Assembly (NCBI GenBank): GCA_009691785.1
Contig: SIAM01000002.1
Location: forward strand, 1-64,000
Direction: 5' to 3'
Source: Phycisphaerales bacterium
Lineage (GTDB): Bacteria; Planctomycetota; Phycisphaerae; Phycisphaerales; SM1A02
DNA length: 64,000 bases
This document shows, piece after piece, positions 53,019-62,244 of this stretch. Made by a program: the position numbers and the translations under genes. Under the pieces are notes generated by a model that had not been told where the DNA came from, did not search any database, and worked only from the letters and a program-made list of their open reading frames with translations. How positions within the stretch are numbered: position 1 is the first letter of the stretch; the number at the start of each line of letters is the position of its first letter.

Positions 53019-54086
53019 GTCCGGATCGTCTTCGCATGCCTCTTGAGGCCAGACGGGAAAAATTCGGCGATGAATGCGCGCGTCAAATGACAATTGCGCC
53101 GCCAACGCGCTGCACACATCGCCAAGACCTTGCTCCGCCTGCGTTGGGCGACTTCCCACGGGTCCCACGACCAAGATGCCCGCAAAGCATTCACCATTGG
53201 CGTGGCACGGAGCCAGCATGGCCCAGCGTCCAGCAAAAATGTCGAACTCATTTGAGCCGACAAATTGACGGACATCGTCCACCACACATGGTTGTTTTTG
53301 CTGTAAAACACGAGGAAGTTGAAGGGTTTCAATCTCGCTTAATAGTCGCGCGGCAAGAATGGCATTGGATCCGCCATTGCCGGCGCACGCAGCCAGACCT
53401 GTTTTGTAATCTGGTCCAACCAGCCAAGACACAATCATCGCTCCTGGTAAGCATCGCTCAATAAAATCAACCGCCGCGCGCGACGCCGTCAACGGTTCAA
53501 GCGACCGAGCCAAGACCTCAGTCAGTGTGTCAATCTCCGGCAACTTGAGCCGTGGAAATGGCGTCCTTGGATTATGCGCTTGCAAAATGCCCAATAATTT
53601 TTCAAAATCTCCCGTCGATTGAGTTGGATCTTGCACTTGCGTCACCAAGGACTTCAGTGTCTGAATTCTATCTTTACGCTCTCGACAGAGTCGCGCAACC
53701 CGCACGGCGGTTCGCATGATTTGCATAAAGTCATTGGGCGAAACATCGGACACAACACTTTGCAAGTTGTCATACGCCGTGAGCGTGGGTGGAACGTCGT
53801 GCGCTGACTCACACAGCACGACAATTTTTGTGTAATGAGAAACGGACCGCAGCAATCGAATCGCCTTTGAAATTTCATCAATCTGCTCGGAGAGATCAAT
53901 GACGACCGCATCCACCACTTGCTCCACGCAGCGAATGCCGGCGCGCTCCACATCAGAAACCATTTCAACTTGAAATCCATGTTCCACAAGCGGCGCGACC
54001 AGGGTTGCCCAATTGGTGCAACTGCCCGCCACAAGCAGTCGGCCTGCTGGAGTATTTGAAGAATGTGGTGAGAAATTTGATTCCAT
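53007..54086 (-). CDS. Receiver-like and GAF-like domain protein
   Basis: The 359-residue product starts at ATG 54086 (MESNFSPHSS). Residues about 15-130 resemble a response-regulator receiver (RLLVAGSCTNWATLVAPLVEHGFQVEMV...VDAVVIDLSEQID), with the Asp of VVIDL at the phospho-acceptor position, although the acidic pair near the start is absent. Residues about 210-345 look like a GAF sensory domain (AGILVVGPVG near the end). No DNA-binding output domain is visible. A regulatory role is inferred. No histidine kinase is adjacent. It overlaps psd by 12 bases at the 3' ends. Confidence 0.65.
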   Translation of the reverse strand: MESNFSPHSSNTPAGRLLVAGSCTNWATLVAPLVEHGFQVEMVSDVERAGIRCVEQVVDAVVIDLSEQIDEISKAIRLLRSVSHYTKIVVLCESAHDVPPTLTAYDNLQSVVSDVSPNDFMQIMRTAVRVARLCRERKDRIQTLKSLVTQVQDPTQSTGDFEKLLGILQAHNPRTPFPRLKLPEIDTLTEVLARSLEPLTASRAAVDFIERCLPGAMIVSWLVGPDYKTGLAACAGNGGSNAILAARLLSEIETLQLPRVLQQKQPCVVDDVRQFVGSNEFDIFAGRWAMLAPCHANGECFAGILVVGPVGSRPTQAEQGLGDVCSALAAQLSFDARIHRRIFPVWPQEACEDDPDLFG

Positions 54087-54172
54087 ACTGTAAATGGAAT
54101 CGGCGTAAATACTGGCAAACTGATGCCATTGCCCTCTTAAAATCAAGATTCAGTTCCGTCTGTGCGGGCTGC

Positions 54173-54922
54173 TCAGGGTGTTCCGTGGCGCTCTCGCCAC
54201 AATCGCACCGCCTCGGCTTCCCGTGGATACATCACAAGCGCGTGCTCTGGCGCGATTGTTCGATGCGCGGCCAACATTCGCCGAGCAACCCGAAGCACAG
54301 CCGCCGCGTTGGGCTTAAGCGCAATGATTTCAATATTGAATTCCCGCGCTCTGTCACGCCAACTCTCTGGCAGATGTTCATCCGCAATCAGAACTTCACC
54401 GGGCTTCAATGGCCAGTGTGCGATTGTCCGAACCGCGACATCTTCCGCGGAATTATTTTCAGAGGTCTCGTGGGAAACTTTTGCCATCCAACATCCATCA
54501 CTCTTGGCCGCCAGGGCAATCCACGCTGTCTGCTTGGGCGTGACCAGTCCAGATCCGATAGCCGATTCCTTGGCGACGACGGCCGCTGAAATGTGCACAA
54601 TTGGAATGGACATGGATTCAGCGATCACTTGCGCCGCGGCGTGCGCAATTCGTAGACCAGTGAAACCGCCGGGTCCCGCGTTCAACGCGACCGCGCCAAC
54701 CTGCTCACGCTGAATACCTGCGCGAGTAAAGAGTCGTTCAATTGCGGGTAAAACATCCTCCACCAATCGATCACTGGTGTCGATGGATTCACTCATCAAA
54801 TCGTTGGAATGCGTTTCCATGGCAAGCGATCCCACTGCTACGGATGAATTTCTCTGCGACGTTTCAAATGACAACAACATGTCGCGTTTCTTCTGTGTTC
54901 CATTCTTGAATTCAATCACCAA
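54173..54922 (-). CDS. tsaB: tRNA threonylcarbamoyladenosine biosynthesis protein TsaB
   Basis: TsaB works with TsaD and TsaE to put threonylcarbamoyl on A37 of tRNAs that read ANN codons. The 249-residue product has the N-terminal ASKHA-type MLLSFETSQRNSSVAVG and the family motif NAGPGGFTGLRIAHAAAQVIAESM. The C-terminal end is more variable, as usual. It overlaps the phosphoesterase gene upstream by 11 bases, so the two are probably translated together. Confidence 0.9.
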   Translation of the reverse strand: MVIEFKNGTQKKRDMLLSFETSQRNSSVAVGSLAMETHSNDLMSESIDTSDRLVEDVLPAIERLFTRAGIQREQVGAVALNAGPGGFTGLRIAHAAAQVIAESMSIPIVHISAAVVAKESAIGSGLVTPKQTAWIALAAKSDGCWMAKVSHETSENNSAEDVAVRTIAHWPLKPGEVLIADEHLPESWRDRAREFNIEIIALKPNAAAVLRVARRMLAAHRTIAPEHALVMYPREAEAVRLWRERHGTP

Positions 54923-55802
54923 GCAATTCCCCTATTGAACCGATTGGAACGATCAACAATGCCAGTTCTGGTGCATTGGTAATTTCGCTGGCCAGTTGCA
55001 CAGGCAGGACAACGCCGCGCGAATGGTCTGAATTAATGAGCAACAATTGCGGACCAACTGCAACCGCGCCTTCGGGTACCGCCGCGTGACCCGCGATAAA
55101 TACTTTCACGCCCCAAGCGTCGGCGAGTGTCGCCAACTGCTCCGGATTTTGATTTCGTCCCCACGTCATTTGCCAAGCGCTGCCATTGCAAACTGCATAG
55201 TCGTCGACTTTCAAATCACGCTCCAGAATTCCCATGTCGAATGACTTCATGTCAAACACGCTAGGAAGCGAGTGCGAACACATAATTCCATTTTTAGTTT
55301 TCACCGCCAGCGGCAACGCGCGAATAAAAACGCGAATCGCGTCATCAACAATGACCGCCTCTTCCCCAAAGATCAAATTCAGTCCCGCACGAAAAAGCGC
55401 TGTATTTTCGCCCGCTCCCTTACTGACTGGCTGATCAAACGCTTGGGCCAACTCATGATTGGCCAGCATTACATGCACTTGATCTGGATGTTGCTCAATG
55501 AGATTGGCTACCTTCGCCAACATGCGCCAACTCATATCCGTTTCGTAGGTTAAATGTTCTCCGTGGATCAATTCATGAAGTATGAGGTGGTTGTTTGGGT
55601 TCTCCAATTGGGCAAATGCAACCACCTTCACAAAATGAATTGGGTTGTCATGCAAATCGCCCGTCACAAGCAGGCGCCCAACATTTCCAAGATGAACACA
55701 GGAACCGCGTCTCTTTGGATCTTTGCGCAATATGTCCGTGGCGCGCAATAGAAGATTGGCCACGCCTTCGGCGCCCAAATGATCAATGTCAACAACTGTC
55801 AC
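54912..55802 (-). CDS. Calcineurin-like metallophosphoesterase
   Basis: The 296-residue product has the metallophosphatase motifs in order: LLVTGDLHDNP (GDxHDN), the ILHELIHG segment, MLANHELAQ (in place of the usual GNHE), SHSLPS and IAGHAAVPEG. The two metal ions should bind at these Asp, His and Asn residues. The substrate is unknown; related enzymes include phosphoprotein and nucleotide phosphatases. It overlaps tsaB by 11 bases and the DUF1573 gene by four bases, so the three form one coupled unit. Confidence 0.82.
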   Translation of the reverse strand: MTVVDIDHLGAEGVANLLLRATDILRKDPKRRGSCVHLGNVGRLLVTGDLHDNPIHFVKVVAFAQLENPNNHLILHELIHGEHLTYETDMSWRMLAKVANLIEQHPDQVHVMLANHELAQAFDQPVSKGAGENTALFRAGLNLIFGEEAVIVDDAIRVFIRALPLAVKTKNGIMCSHSLPSVFDMKSFDMGILERDLKVDDYAVCNGSAWQMTWGRNQNPEQLATLADAWGVKVFIAGHAAVPEGAVAVGPQLLLINSDHSRGVVLPVQLASEITNAPELALLIVPIGSIGELLGD

Positions 55803-56857
55803 GAAGCCACCACGGCGGCCGCAAAAAATCTTCCGACGCCTGTGTCGGTTTGAATAAACAATGGCGCATAAATAAAATGAGAGTTTGATTTCTCTACATT
55901 CAAACGAAACTGAATGCGAACACGATCACCCTCGCGCTTGCTGGAAATAAGTTCAGCCTTGACCGATGGATCCTTTGACTCAACGCCACGCACCATGTCC
56001 CAACCAGGAGGTTGCGGCTTACCTCGTGGAACGTTGCATTCAATCTCCACTTCAAGTTCCACAGGTTTGTTCAGCGCAATTTGCCCCACAATCACAATCG
56101 CTTCTGGAATGAACCAACGCCGCTCATCCGACTTCTTATCGAAGAGAATTCCGGTGCTTTCATGGCGAATTCGAAATGGCACAATCCGACAATCCTCGAC
56201 ATCTGTTTCAACGCACCACCACTGTTGAAGTTTGCTGTTGGGCACCATGGCGAAATCCCAACAAACGCGGTAGGTGGATCGCGCGGCGTCCTTGACTGGA
56301 TCAAAGTCGACAAATTGAGGCGTTGCCCCATCACAGGAAAGAATGTGAAATGGCGCCTTGGTTGGGTTTGAAATTTCAACCACCCCCTTCAACTTTCCCT
56401 TGAGCGCGTCAATAAACGCTGGGTACACCGACAATGGCAACTCCACAACGCCTTGCATCTTGGCGATGAGCGGTTGCTCTATTCCAACTATCTTGACGAA
56501 AACTTTCGCATCTTTTTCGCCAGGAGTTCGCGGCGCATCAAGCGAAGCGAGTAACTCTAATTCTGCGCCCGCTGCAATTTCTTTTCCTGCCATATCGGAA
56601 ATGGTGGTGCACTTGCAACTTGGAAACGCGGATTCAATTTTTACCATTGTCGCGCCGTTATTATGAATTTGAAACACCCCTTTTTGACGCGACCCTGGCT
56701 TAATAACCCCAAAGTCAATTAGGGGCGGAGTGAGAGTGATCGCGGAAGTAGCCACCGCAGACCCAAGCAGCGGACCAGTTCCACTGGGCACAGTTTGACC
56801 ATGCACTGTTGCGCAAATGAAAACGGCAATGGCCACGTTTTGCAAAACACGATTCAT
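55799..56857 (-). CDS. Exported DUF1573 protein
   Basis: The 352-residue product has a signal peptide (LQNVAIAVFICATVHGQ). An immunoglobulin-like DUF1573 domain at about residues 40-140 follows, with PPLIDFGVIKPGSRQKGVFQIHNNG and the Cys motif SAFPSCKCTT. A second beta-rich region fills the rest. The ATG at 56857 is chosen because GAGGT precedes it. DUF1573 proteins are common in planctomycetes and Bacteroidetes, with no known function. It overlaps the phosphoesterase gene by four bases. Confidence 0.85.
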   Translation of the reverse strand: MNRVLQNVAIAVFICATVHGQTVPSGTGPLLGSAVATSAITLTPPLIDFGVIKPGSRQKGVFQIHNNGATMVKIESAFPSCKCTTISDMAGKEIAAGAELELLASLDAPRTPGEKDAKVFVKIVGIEQPLIAKMQGVVELPLSVYPAFIDALKGKLKGVVEISNPTKAPFHILSCDGATPQFVDFDPVKDAARSTYRVCWDFAMVPNSKLQQWWCVETDVEDCRIVPFRIRHESTGILFDKKSDERRWFIPEAIVIVGQIALNKPVELEVEIECNVPRGKPQPPGWDMVRGVESKDPSVKAELISSKREGDRVRIQFRLNVEKSNSHFIYAPLFIQTDTGVGRFFAAAVVAS

Positions 56858-56919
56858 TTGATACCTCATCTGCGCCATATCTTTAGTTTACGAAACTTGA
56901 TGATCAATTTGATACGCAA

Positions 56920-59142
56920 TCACTGCATTATTGCATTGGTTCCTTGAAGCCCCACAAGTATCAATTCTGCGGCCTTGGACGCCCTTTGTATGGCGTTGGT
57001 GAGTCGAATCACTGCGTTATTTAATTGAATGTGTTCATGCGCTCGCAGTGCTTCTCGAATCATTGGAAATGTGCTGGCGGAATAACTATTCAATGGATCA
57101 GGTGCAATCCATATATTTTTATACCAAAACCGCTCATGCAAGCCATCATGATCCTGGAATGCTTTTAAGAATTTGCGTATGCCATCTGTAACCCGAAAAT
57201 CTCCCCGTGCGTCAAGAGATTGATTTTGCGCAAGTTGATGGTCTATAATTTCGCCTTGTGACTGCAGGGTCATCAGCAATGGACGAAGTAATTCCACCGC
57301 TGACCTTTCCTCATTTGTCTTGGCAAGTTGTGACAACTCATCAAGAGAATTTAATCCAAGACGTCCAATTTCACTGAACTGATAGGGCGGTATTTTTTGA
57401 TTGGACATAAGCGCCATAAACGAAAGCGTGGCCCGCGTCACCATTAATGCGGGTTCATAATCTTCGCCAACAGTTGCTCTATACCAAGCCGTTGTGTCAT
57501 AGTTGCTGTGGTAACTAGTCCCTTGCGAGCCGCCCGCGGAAATGGCTATTGCTGGAACCACCATACGACAAACAAATCCGACATGATCGCTTCCACCACC
57601 AAGCGCGCCAAAAATGGAATTCGAATTTTGATTCTTCAACATCACCGCCAATGATGTTTCCGATGAATTTCTTGCGGCTGGAACAAGTGCGGCGGCATCC
57701 TTTGCAACCTGAGTCAACTCTGGGGTGAGAGCTATCGATAAATTTGGCCCCATTGCCGCCATGTCAAGATTGACATAGGCAACAATTTTACTGCCCAACT
57801 CGGCTTCGTGGGATTCAACCCATTCAGTGCTGCCAATGATTCCAAATTCTTCCGCGCCCCAAGCGGCGAAAATAATTGTCCGCTCTGGCCGAATTCCTTG
57901 CTTGATCAACTCCGAAACGCAATTCGCGGCTTCAAGCAAACAAATTGTTCCTGCGCATGGATCAGCCGCGCCGTAACCCCAAGCATCATGATGACACCCA
58001 ACAACAATGATTTCATCTGGCCTACGCCAACCTTGCACCATAGCCATTACATTCGCAGACACACCAAGGAATCGTTGTTGCTCAATTGCAAGACGCACTT
58101 TCAAATCACTGCCGCCCGTCAATCGATAGGGAAAATTTAAACCGCCCTGCCATGAATCGTCCGGCACATTTATACCTTTCATCCGCGAAAGAATGGCTCC
58201 CGCCGCGGCATACCCAACAGGCTGAACCGGAATGCGCGGCAAATCCAACCTGTCCGGAGCGTCGCGCAACACATTGTCCGCCGCATACACGCCTGGCGTT
58301 CCAGGATCGCCCGGATATGGCAACGTGTTCAATGTGCCGCGTTGAATACACAAATCGTTCGCCCATCCGCCACCACTGGGCCAAGTGGCGCCTTTGGCAA
58401 ATCCAGAATCTGCTGGATCGGTAAAGATGATCAAGCCGGCGGCGCCAGCTTCCTCTGCAAAACGCGCCTTGTATCCCCGAAAGTTTTTACCATATCGAGC
58501 AAGAACAATCTTGCCCGTGACATCCACGCCAAGCGACTTCAATAATTCAAAATCCTCTTGCGTTGCGTAGTTCGCATAGACCACCTCCGCGGTGACATCG
58601 CCATTACCGCTGTAGGCATTCCAACCGTAGGTCAAATCTGGATGAGCGGTTGCAGGGTCTTCCAGTAAATTTTTTTCATTAACAGGCAAAGACAAAACGC
58701 CCTTGCGCGTTGGCGGCGCGGCAGTGGTTGTTTGGTTTTTATTTTCTACTGGCGCGGATTCTTGCTTGGCCGCGCCATCAATAATTTCAAGCGTGGCGCT
58801 AATTGGCCGCGCCAAATATGCCCGAAATGGTTCCACTCGTGCTTCAAGGCCCATGGAATTGAAAGCCTGTTTCAAGCGCTCAATTTGCCGAAGATCTCCC
58901 GGCGTTCCTGCCACGTGGGGTTCTTGTGTCAACAAATCATGCCAGCGACGCAACTCGCTTGCCTTCGGTATGGTTATTAATTTTTCGGCGTACTGCTTGG
59001 CATTGAGCTGCTTCGGCAAGTTTAAATCAGATTTTTCAGGCGTGGTAATTTTCGCAGGTTTTTCTTGTGTCTGCGACGCAAATCCAAAGGTTACGCCTAT
59101 CCCCGCAAAGAGAATGACGAAACAAAGTTGTTTGAAATTCAT
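56920..59142 (-). CDS. Exported M28-family metallopeptidase with PA domain
   Basis: The 740-residue product has a signal peptide (LCFVILFAGIGVTFGFAS). Its layout is that of glutamate carboxypeptidase II: a PA-type insert (about 200-330), the M28 catalytic domain (about 380-600) and a C-terminal helical dimer domain. The metal ligands are in VVGCHHDAWGYGAADPCAG, AAWGAEEFGIIGSTEW, YVNLDMAAMG and YHSNYDT. It should cleave peptides outside the cytoplasm. The ATG at 59142 overlaps the msrBA stop in an ATGA arrangement. No link between the two functions is evident beyond shared export. Confidence 0.92.
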   Translation of the reverse strand: MNFKQLCFVILFAGIGVTFGFASQTQEKPAKITTPEKSDLNLPKQLNAKQYAEKLITIPKASELRRWHDLLTQEPHVAGTPGDLRQIERLKQAFNSMGLEARVEPFRAYLARPISATLEIIDGAAKQESAPVENKNQTTTAAPPTRKGVLSLPVNEKNLLEDPATAHPDLTYGWNAYSGNGDVTAEVVYANYATQEDFELLKSLGVDVTGKIVLARYGKNFRGYKARFAEEAGAAGLIIFTDPADSGFAKGATWPSGGGWANDLCIQRGTLNTLPYPGDPGTPGVYAADNVLRDAPDRLDLPRIPVQPVGYAAAGAILSRMKGINVPDDSWQGGLNFPYRLTGGSDLKVRLAIEQQRFLGVSANVMAMVQGWRRPDEIIVVGCHHDAWGYGAADPCAGTICLLEAANCVSELIKQGIRPERTIIFAAWGAEEFGIIGSTEWVESHEAELGSKIVAYVNLDMAAMGPNLSIALTPELTQVAKDAAALVPAARNSSETSLAVMLKNQNSNSIFGALGGGSDHVGFVCRMVVPAIAISAGGSQGTSYHSNYDTTAWYRATVGEDYEPALMVTRATLSFMALMSNQKIPPYQFSEIGRLGLNSLDELSQLAKTNEERSAVELLRPLLMTLQSQGEIIDHQLAQNQSLDARGDFRVTDGIRKFLKAFQDHDGLHERFWYKNIWIAPDPLNSYSASTFPMIREALRAHEHIQLNNAVIRLTNAIQRASKAAELILVGLQGTNAIMQ

Positions 59143-60257
59143 GGAGCCACCTGAACGGCTGGCATTTGCTTTTCCTCCGCAAACACTGCGGGCCAAGGAT
59201 TTACGCCATGGCAAGCGCGCCCAGTTCGCTCAACATAATCCTGGTGGTATGCCTCCGCTACAAAAAACTTTTTCGCGGGCTCAATCACCGTCACAATTTT
59301 CTTGCCGGCAAACTTTGGAGAAGCTTGCAAAGTCGCTGTGAATGCCTTGGCTTCGGCAAGTTGCTGCTCATCCGTCGTGAACACAGCCGATCGATATTGA
59401 TCCCCCACATCGGGCCCCTGTCGATCAAGTTGAGTTGGGTCGTGCATGCGGAAGAAACCATCAAGCAATTGTTGATATGAAACTTTTGTGGGATCAAATG
59501 TCACGCGCACCACCTCGGCATGGCCACTTTTGTGGGCGCAAACTTCTTCATAAGTTGGATTGTCGCTTGAACCATTCATGTAGCCACTTGCAACTTCCGC
59601 AACTCCGGGACATTCCTGAAACCAATGTTCCACTCCCCAAAAACATCCTCCAGCGAAATACGCGGACTTCAATGGAAGCGGCAAACTTTCGGGCGATCGC
59701 GCCGCGCCATTTTCATAAAACACAAGCGCCGCGGAGTTCAAACAATACCGCAAGCCCGTTGGATTGGGACCATCTTTAAACACATGGCCAAGATGGGCGC
59801 GACACCGCGCGCAATCAATTTCAATTCGCTCCATGCCCATGTCATTGTCTTTTTTATAATTCACATGATCCTTGTCAAATGGCGCAAAGAAACTTGGCCA
59901 ACCCGTTCCTGAATTGAATTTGTTCTCGCTGGGAAAAAGCGGCAAGCCACAGACCACGCAGCAATACACGCCCGCTTTTTTATTATCAAGCAAGTTGCCA
60001 CAAAATGCGGGCTCCGTACCCGCATTTTGCGTCACTTTGTATTGCTCTGGCGTCAATTTTTTGGCCAAAATTTCAACCTGCTCCTTTGACAATGGAAGCG
60101 TGTTATAGCCAGAGCGTGAAAGAGTTCGTATTGAATTTTTCATGGAAGTCCCTGCTGTTTGAGTGGGGTCATCGTACGACATAGCTAACGCAAACAGTAC
60201 CCCTGTGATTAAAAGTGTGGCGAAGCAAATTGAAACAAATGATGTTCTGAAAGCCAT
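59139..60257 (-). CDS. msrBA: Exported MsrB-MsrA fusion, peptide-methionine sulfoxide reductase
   Basis: The 372-residue product repairs methionine sulfoxide. Residues 1-26 are a signal or anchor. MsrB comes first (about 50-190), with the zinc Cys pairs CCVVC and CARC and the catalytic Cys in GLRYCLNSAALVF. MsrA follows (about 200-365), with GGCFWGVEHWF and HQDYVERTG. MsrB-MsrA fusions in this order occur in many bacteria. An export signal implies repair of envelope proteins. The stop overlaps the M28 peptidase start by four bases. Confidence 0.93.
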   Translation of the reverse strand: MAFRTSFVSICFATLLITGVLFALAMSYDDPTQTAGTSMKNSIRTLSRSGYNTLPLSKEQVEILAKKLTPEQYKVTQNAGTEPAFCGNLLDNKKAGVYCCVVCGLPLFPSENKFNSGTGWPSFFAPFDKDHVNYKKDNDMGMERIEIDCARCRAHLGHVFKDGPNPTGLRYCLNSAALVFYENGAARSPESLPLPLKSAYFAGGCFWGVEHWFQECPGVAEVASGYMNGSSDNPTYEEVCAHKSGHAEVVRVTFDPTKVSYQQLLDGFFRMHDPTQLDRQGPDVGDQYRSAVFTTDEQQLAEAKAFTATLQASPKFAGKKIVTVIEPAKKFFVAEAYHQDYVERTGRACHGVNPWPAVFAEEKQMPAVQVAP

Positions 60258-60329
60258 AGTGAAAGCATAGTCGATGACTCAGACAGAACCCAAATAATAC
60301 GACTTCAATGATGCCGATAGACTGCGGGC

Positions 60330-61895
60330 GTGCGCATGATCCTGCCATTTGAATTCCGCTGCTTCAAATGTGTGACAGCCCTGCTGGTTATGGGTTCCGT
60401 GCTTTCATGCCAGCGACAACAACCTCCACCACTCTACAAATTTGATACCGGCGTAGCCGATATTGTTGTTACCAAGCCCCCAAAGCTCTATGACGTCTCG
60501 CTTGCAACCGCCACAGAAAATAGAATATTACATTCTCCCTCTGATCAACCGGGTGACCACTTTGGCGCTTCCATTGCAATTACACTCACAACGCTTGTCG
60601 TTGGCGCACCAAACACAACTGGTGGAGGCGCCGCGTGGGTTTTTGATCTGGCCGATGCCAACGCTGCGCCCATTAAATTAATAGCTCCATATCTCTCTAG
60701 CAGAGGTGCTTGCGGGGCTTCCGTGGCTATTTCAGATTCTGGTCGGTTCATAGCGGTTGGCGCGCCAAATTCCACAGTTCAGAACATACCGAATGTTGGC
60801 GTGGTGCATGTTTGGGAAAAGAAAGATGGGCAATGGACGTATGAAGCAGCCTATGCAAGAGAGGATTTGCTTGAAAATTCTATGCTTGGAAAAACCGTAG
60901 CGATCAATGATGAAACGCTTCTTGCGGGCGCTCCATTTGCAACAAGACTTATCCCAATCAAAATCCCATCAAAAATGGATCCAGATGTTTACACCATCGA
61001 ATATAAAAACATTCCCGCGCATGGAGTGATAGCGACTTGGATGCGCGTCAATAATGAATGGATTGAAGATGCTTTACTGAGCCCCGATAATTTCATAGAT
61101 AATGCTGAATTTGGCGCAGCTATGTCGCTGAAAGGAGTGCAACTTATTGTCGGAGCACCCTGCGCACGCGCCAGTGAACAAATTCAAGCCGGAAAAAGTT
61201 ATATTTTTATTAGACGCATATCGGGTTGGCCCCAATCCCCTGTGACTGATATTGCTCAAACTGGCAGCAGGATTTTTAAAGATGACTCCAATACTATTAG
61301 TGGCAACGGACCGTACAATCACTTTGGCTGGGCAGTAAATATTTTGGGAACTATTGCGCTTGCAGGAACACCAGGGGACAGCCATGGAAACTTGCAGAAT
61401 TGCGGCTCGATAAATATTTATCAACGTATCACTGAAAGGACATGGATACCAAGTCAATATATTCACGCTGCAGATGGAAGCGATTATGATGCGTTTGGCT
61501 CGGCGGTTGGAATTGCGCAAACACAATTCGTCATCGGCGCGCCAATGAAATCAGAGAATGATCTGGAAAAAGTCGGAGCCGTTTATATCTACCAATTTAT
61601 TCAAAATTCCGATCCGTTCGTGGATGAATTTGTGGTGAAATTGTTGCCCTTGCAACCCGTGGCTCAGGCACGATTTGGTTCTGTTTTGGCTTGCACTTCG
61701 GACATAATTGCTATCTCCGCGCCAGGAACAACGTACTATTCGAATCAGGGTAAAATTTATATATTTAACCGCTCGGAAATTTCATGGGGCGTGCCTGGTC
61801 CCACAATAACGACCACTACCATACAGCCGCCAAGCGCAAACAGTACTACTGAGTCCGACGTGGCGCCAAGCCAAGGCGAAATTGCGGCTCCATAA
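60330..61895 (+). CDS. FG-GAP repeat lipoprotein 3 (predicted seven-bladed beta-propeller)
   Basis: The 521-residue product (GTG at 60330, or ATG at 60336) has a hydrophobic start and a lipobox SVLSC, so it is lipid-anchored. Seven FG-GAP repeats follow, for example FGASIAITLTTLVVGAP, FGAAMSLKGVQLIVGAP and FGSAVGIAQTQFVIGAP. The C-terminus is DVAPSQGEIAAP, matching the GExAAP end of FG-GAP protein 1. It is divergent from msrBA and upstream of the tRNA pair. The ligand is unknown. Confidence 0.82.
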   Translation: MRMILPFEFRCFKCVTALLVMGSVLSCQRQQPPPLYKFDTGVADIVVTKPPKLYDVSLATATENRILHSPSDQPGDHFGASIAITLTTLVVGAPNTTGGGAAWVFDLADANAAPIKLIAPYLSSRGACGASVAISDSGRFIAVGAPNSTVQNIPNVGVVHVWEKKDGQWTYEAAYAREDLLENSMLGKTVAINDETLLAGAPFATRLIPIKIPSKMDPDVYTIEYKNIPAHGVIATWMRVNNEWIEDALLSPDNFIDNAEFGAAMSLKGVQLIVGAPCARASEQIQAGKSYIFIRRISGWPQSPVTDIAQTGSRIFKDDSNTISGNGPYNHFGWAVNILGTIALAGTPGDSHGNLQNCGSINIYQRITERTWIPSQYIHAADGSDYDAFGSAVGIAQTQFVIGAPMKSENDLEKVGAVYIYQFIQNSDPFVDEFVVKLLPLQPVAQARFGSVLACTSDIIAISAPGTTYYSNQGKIYIFNRSEISWGVPGPTITTTTIQPPSANSTTESDVAPSQGEIAAP

Positions 61896-61932
61896 TCAAT
61901 TTGGACTTCTTCGCTATAGTGTTCCCTCCACT

Positions 61933-62019
61933 GGACAGGTGTCCGAGCGGTTGAAGGAGCAGCATTGGAAATGCTGTATACGGGTAACCGTATCGTGGGT
62001 TCGAATCCCACCTTGTCCG
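61933..62019 (+). tRNA. tRNA-Ser (anticodon GGA)
   Basis: An 87-base tRNA folds with a 7-bp acceptor stem (ggacagg...cttgtcc, one G-T pair), the anticodon stem cagca/tgctg with GGA, a long variable arm (tatacgggtaaccgtatcg) and a T arm with gttcgaatc. The long variable arm and the anticodon identify Ser. No CCA is encoded. Confidence 0.95.
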
Positions 62020-62088
62020 CTTTCGTATCGCGCATCTTTTTTGATGCATTATGTTGGCGAATTCGGCGAAGCACTCGCCGCAAAAACT

Positions 62089-62162
62089 CGGGTTGTAGCG
62101 CAGCTTGGTAGCGCGTTTGACTGGGGGTCAAAAGGTCGTGGGTTCAAATCCCGCCAGCCCGA
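62089..62162 (+). tRNA. tRNA-Pro (anticodon GGG)
   Basis: A 74-base tRNA folds with acceptor cgggttg/cagcccg, the anticodon stem tttga/tcaaa around GGG, and a T arm with ggttcaaatcc. CCA is not encoded. It lies about 70 bases after tRNA-Ser and before a terminator. Confidence 0.93.
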
Positions 62163-62174
62163 CTACCAACAAAC

Positions 62175-62206
62175 AACGGAGCCTTAACCTCCGTTTTTTG
62201 TTTTTA
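62175..62206 (+). terminator. Rho-independent terminator after the tRNA pair
   Basis: A 7-bp stem (aacggag at 62175-62181, its complement at 62189-62195) with a 7-base loop is followed by a long T-rich run. Confidence 0.85.
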
Positions 62207-62244
62207 CTTTCTGGAAACTACCCCTGCAACTGTATCAATGCAGA

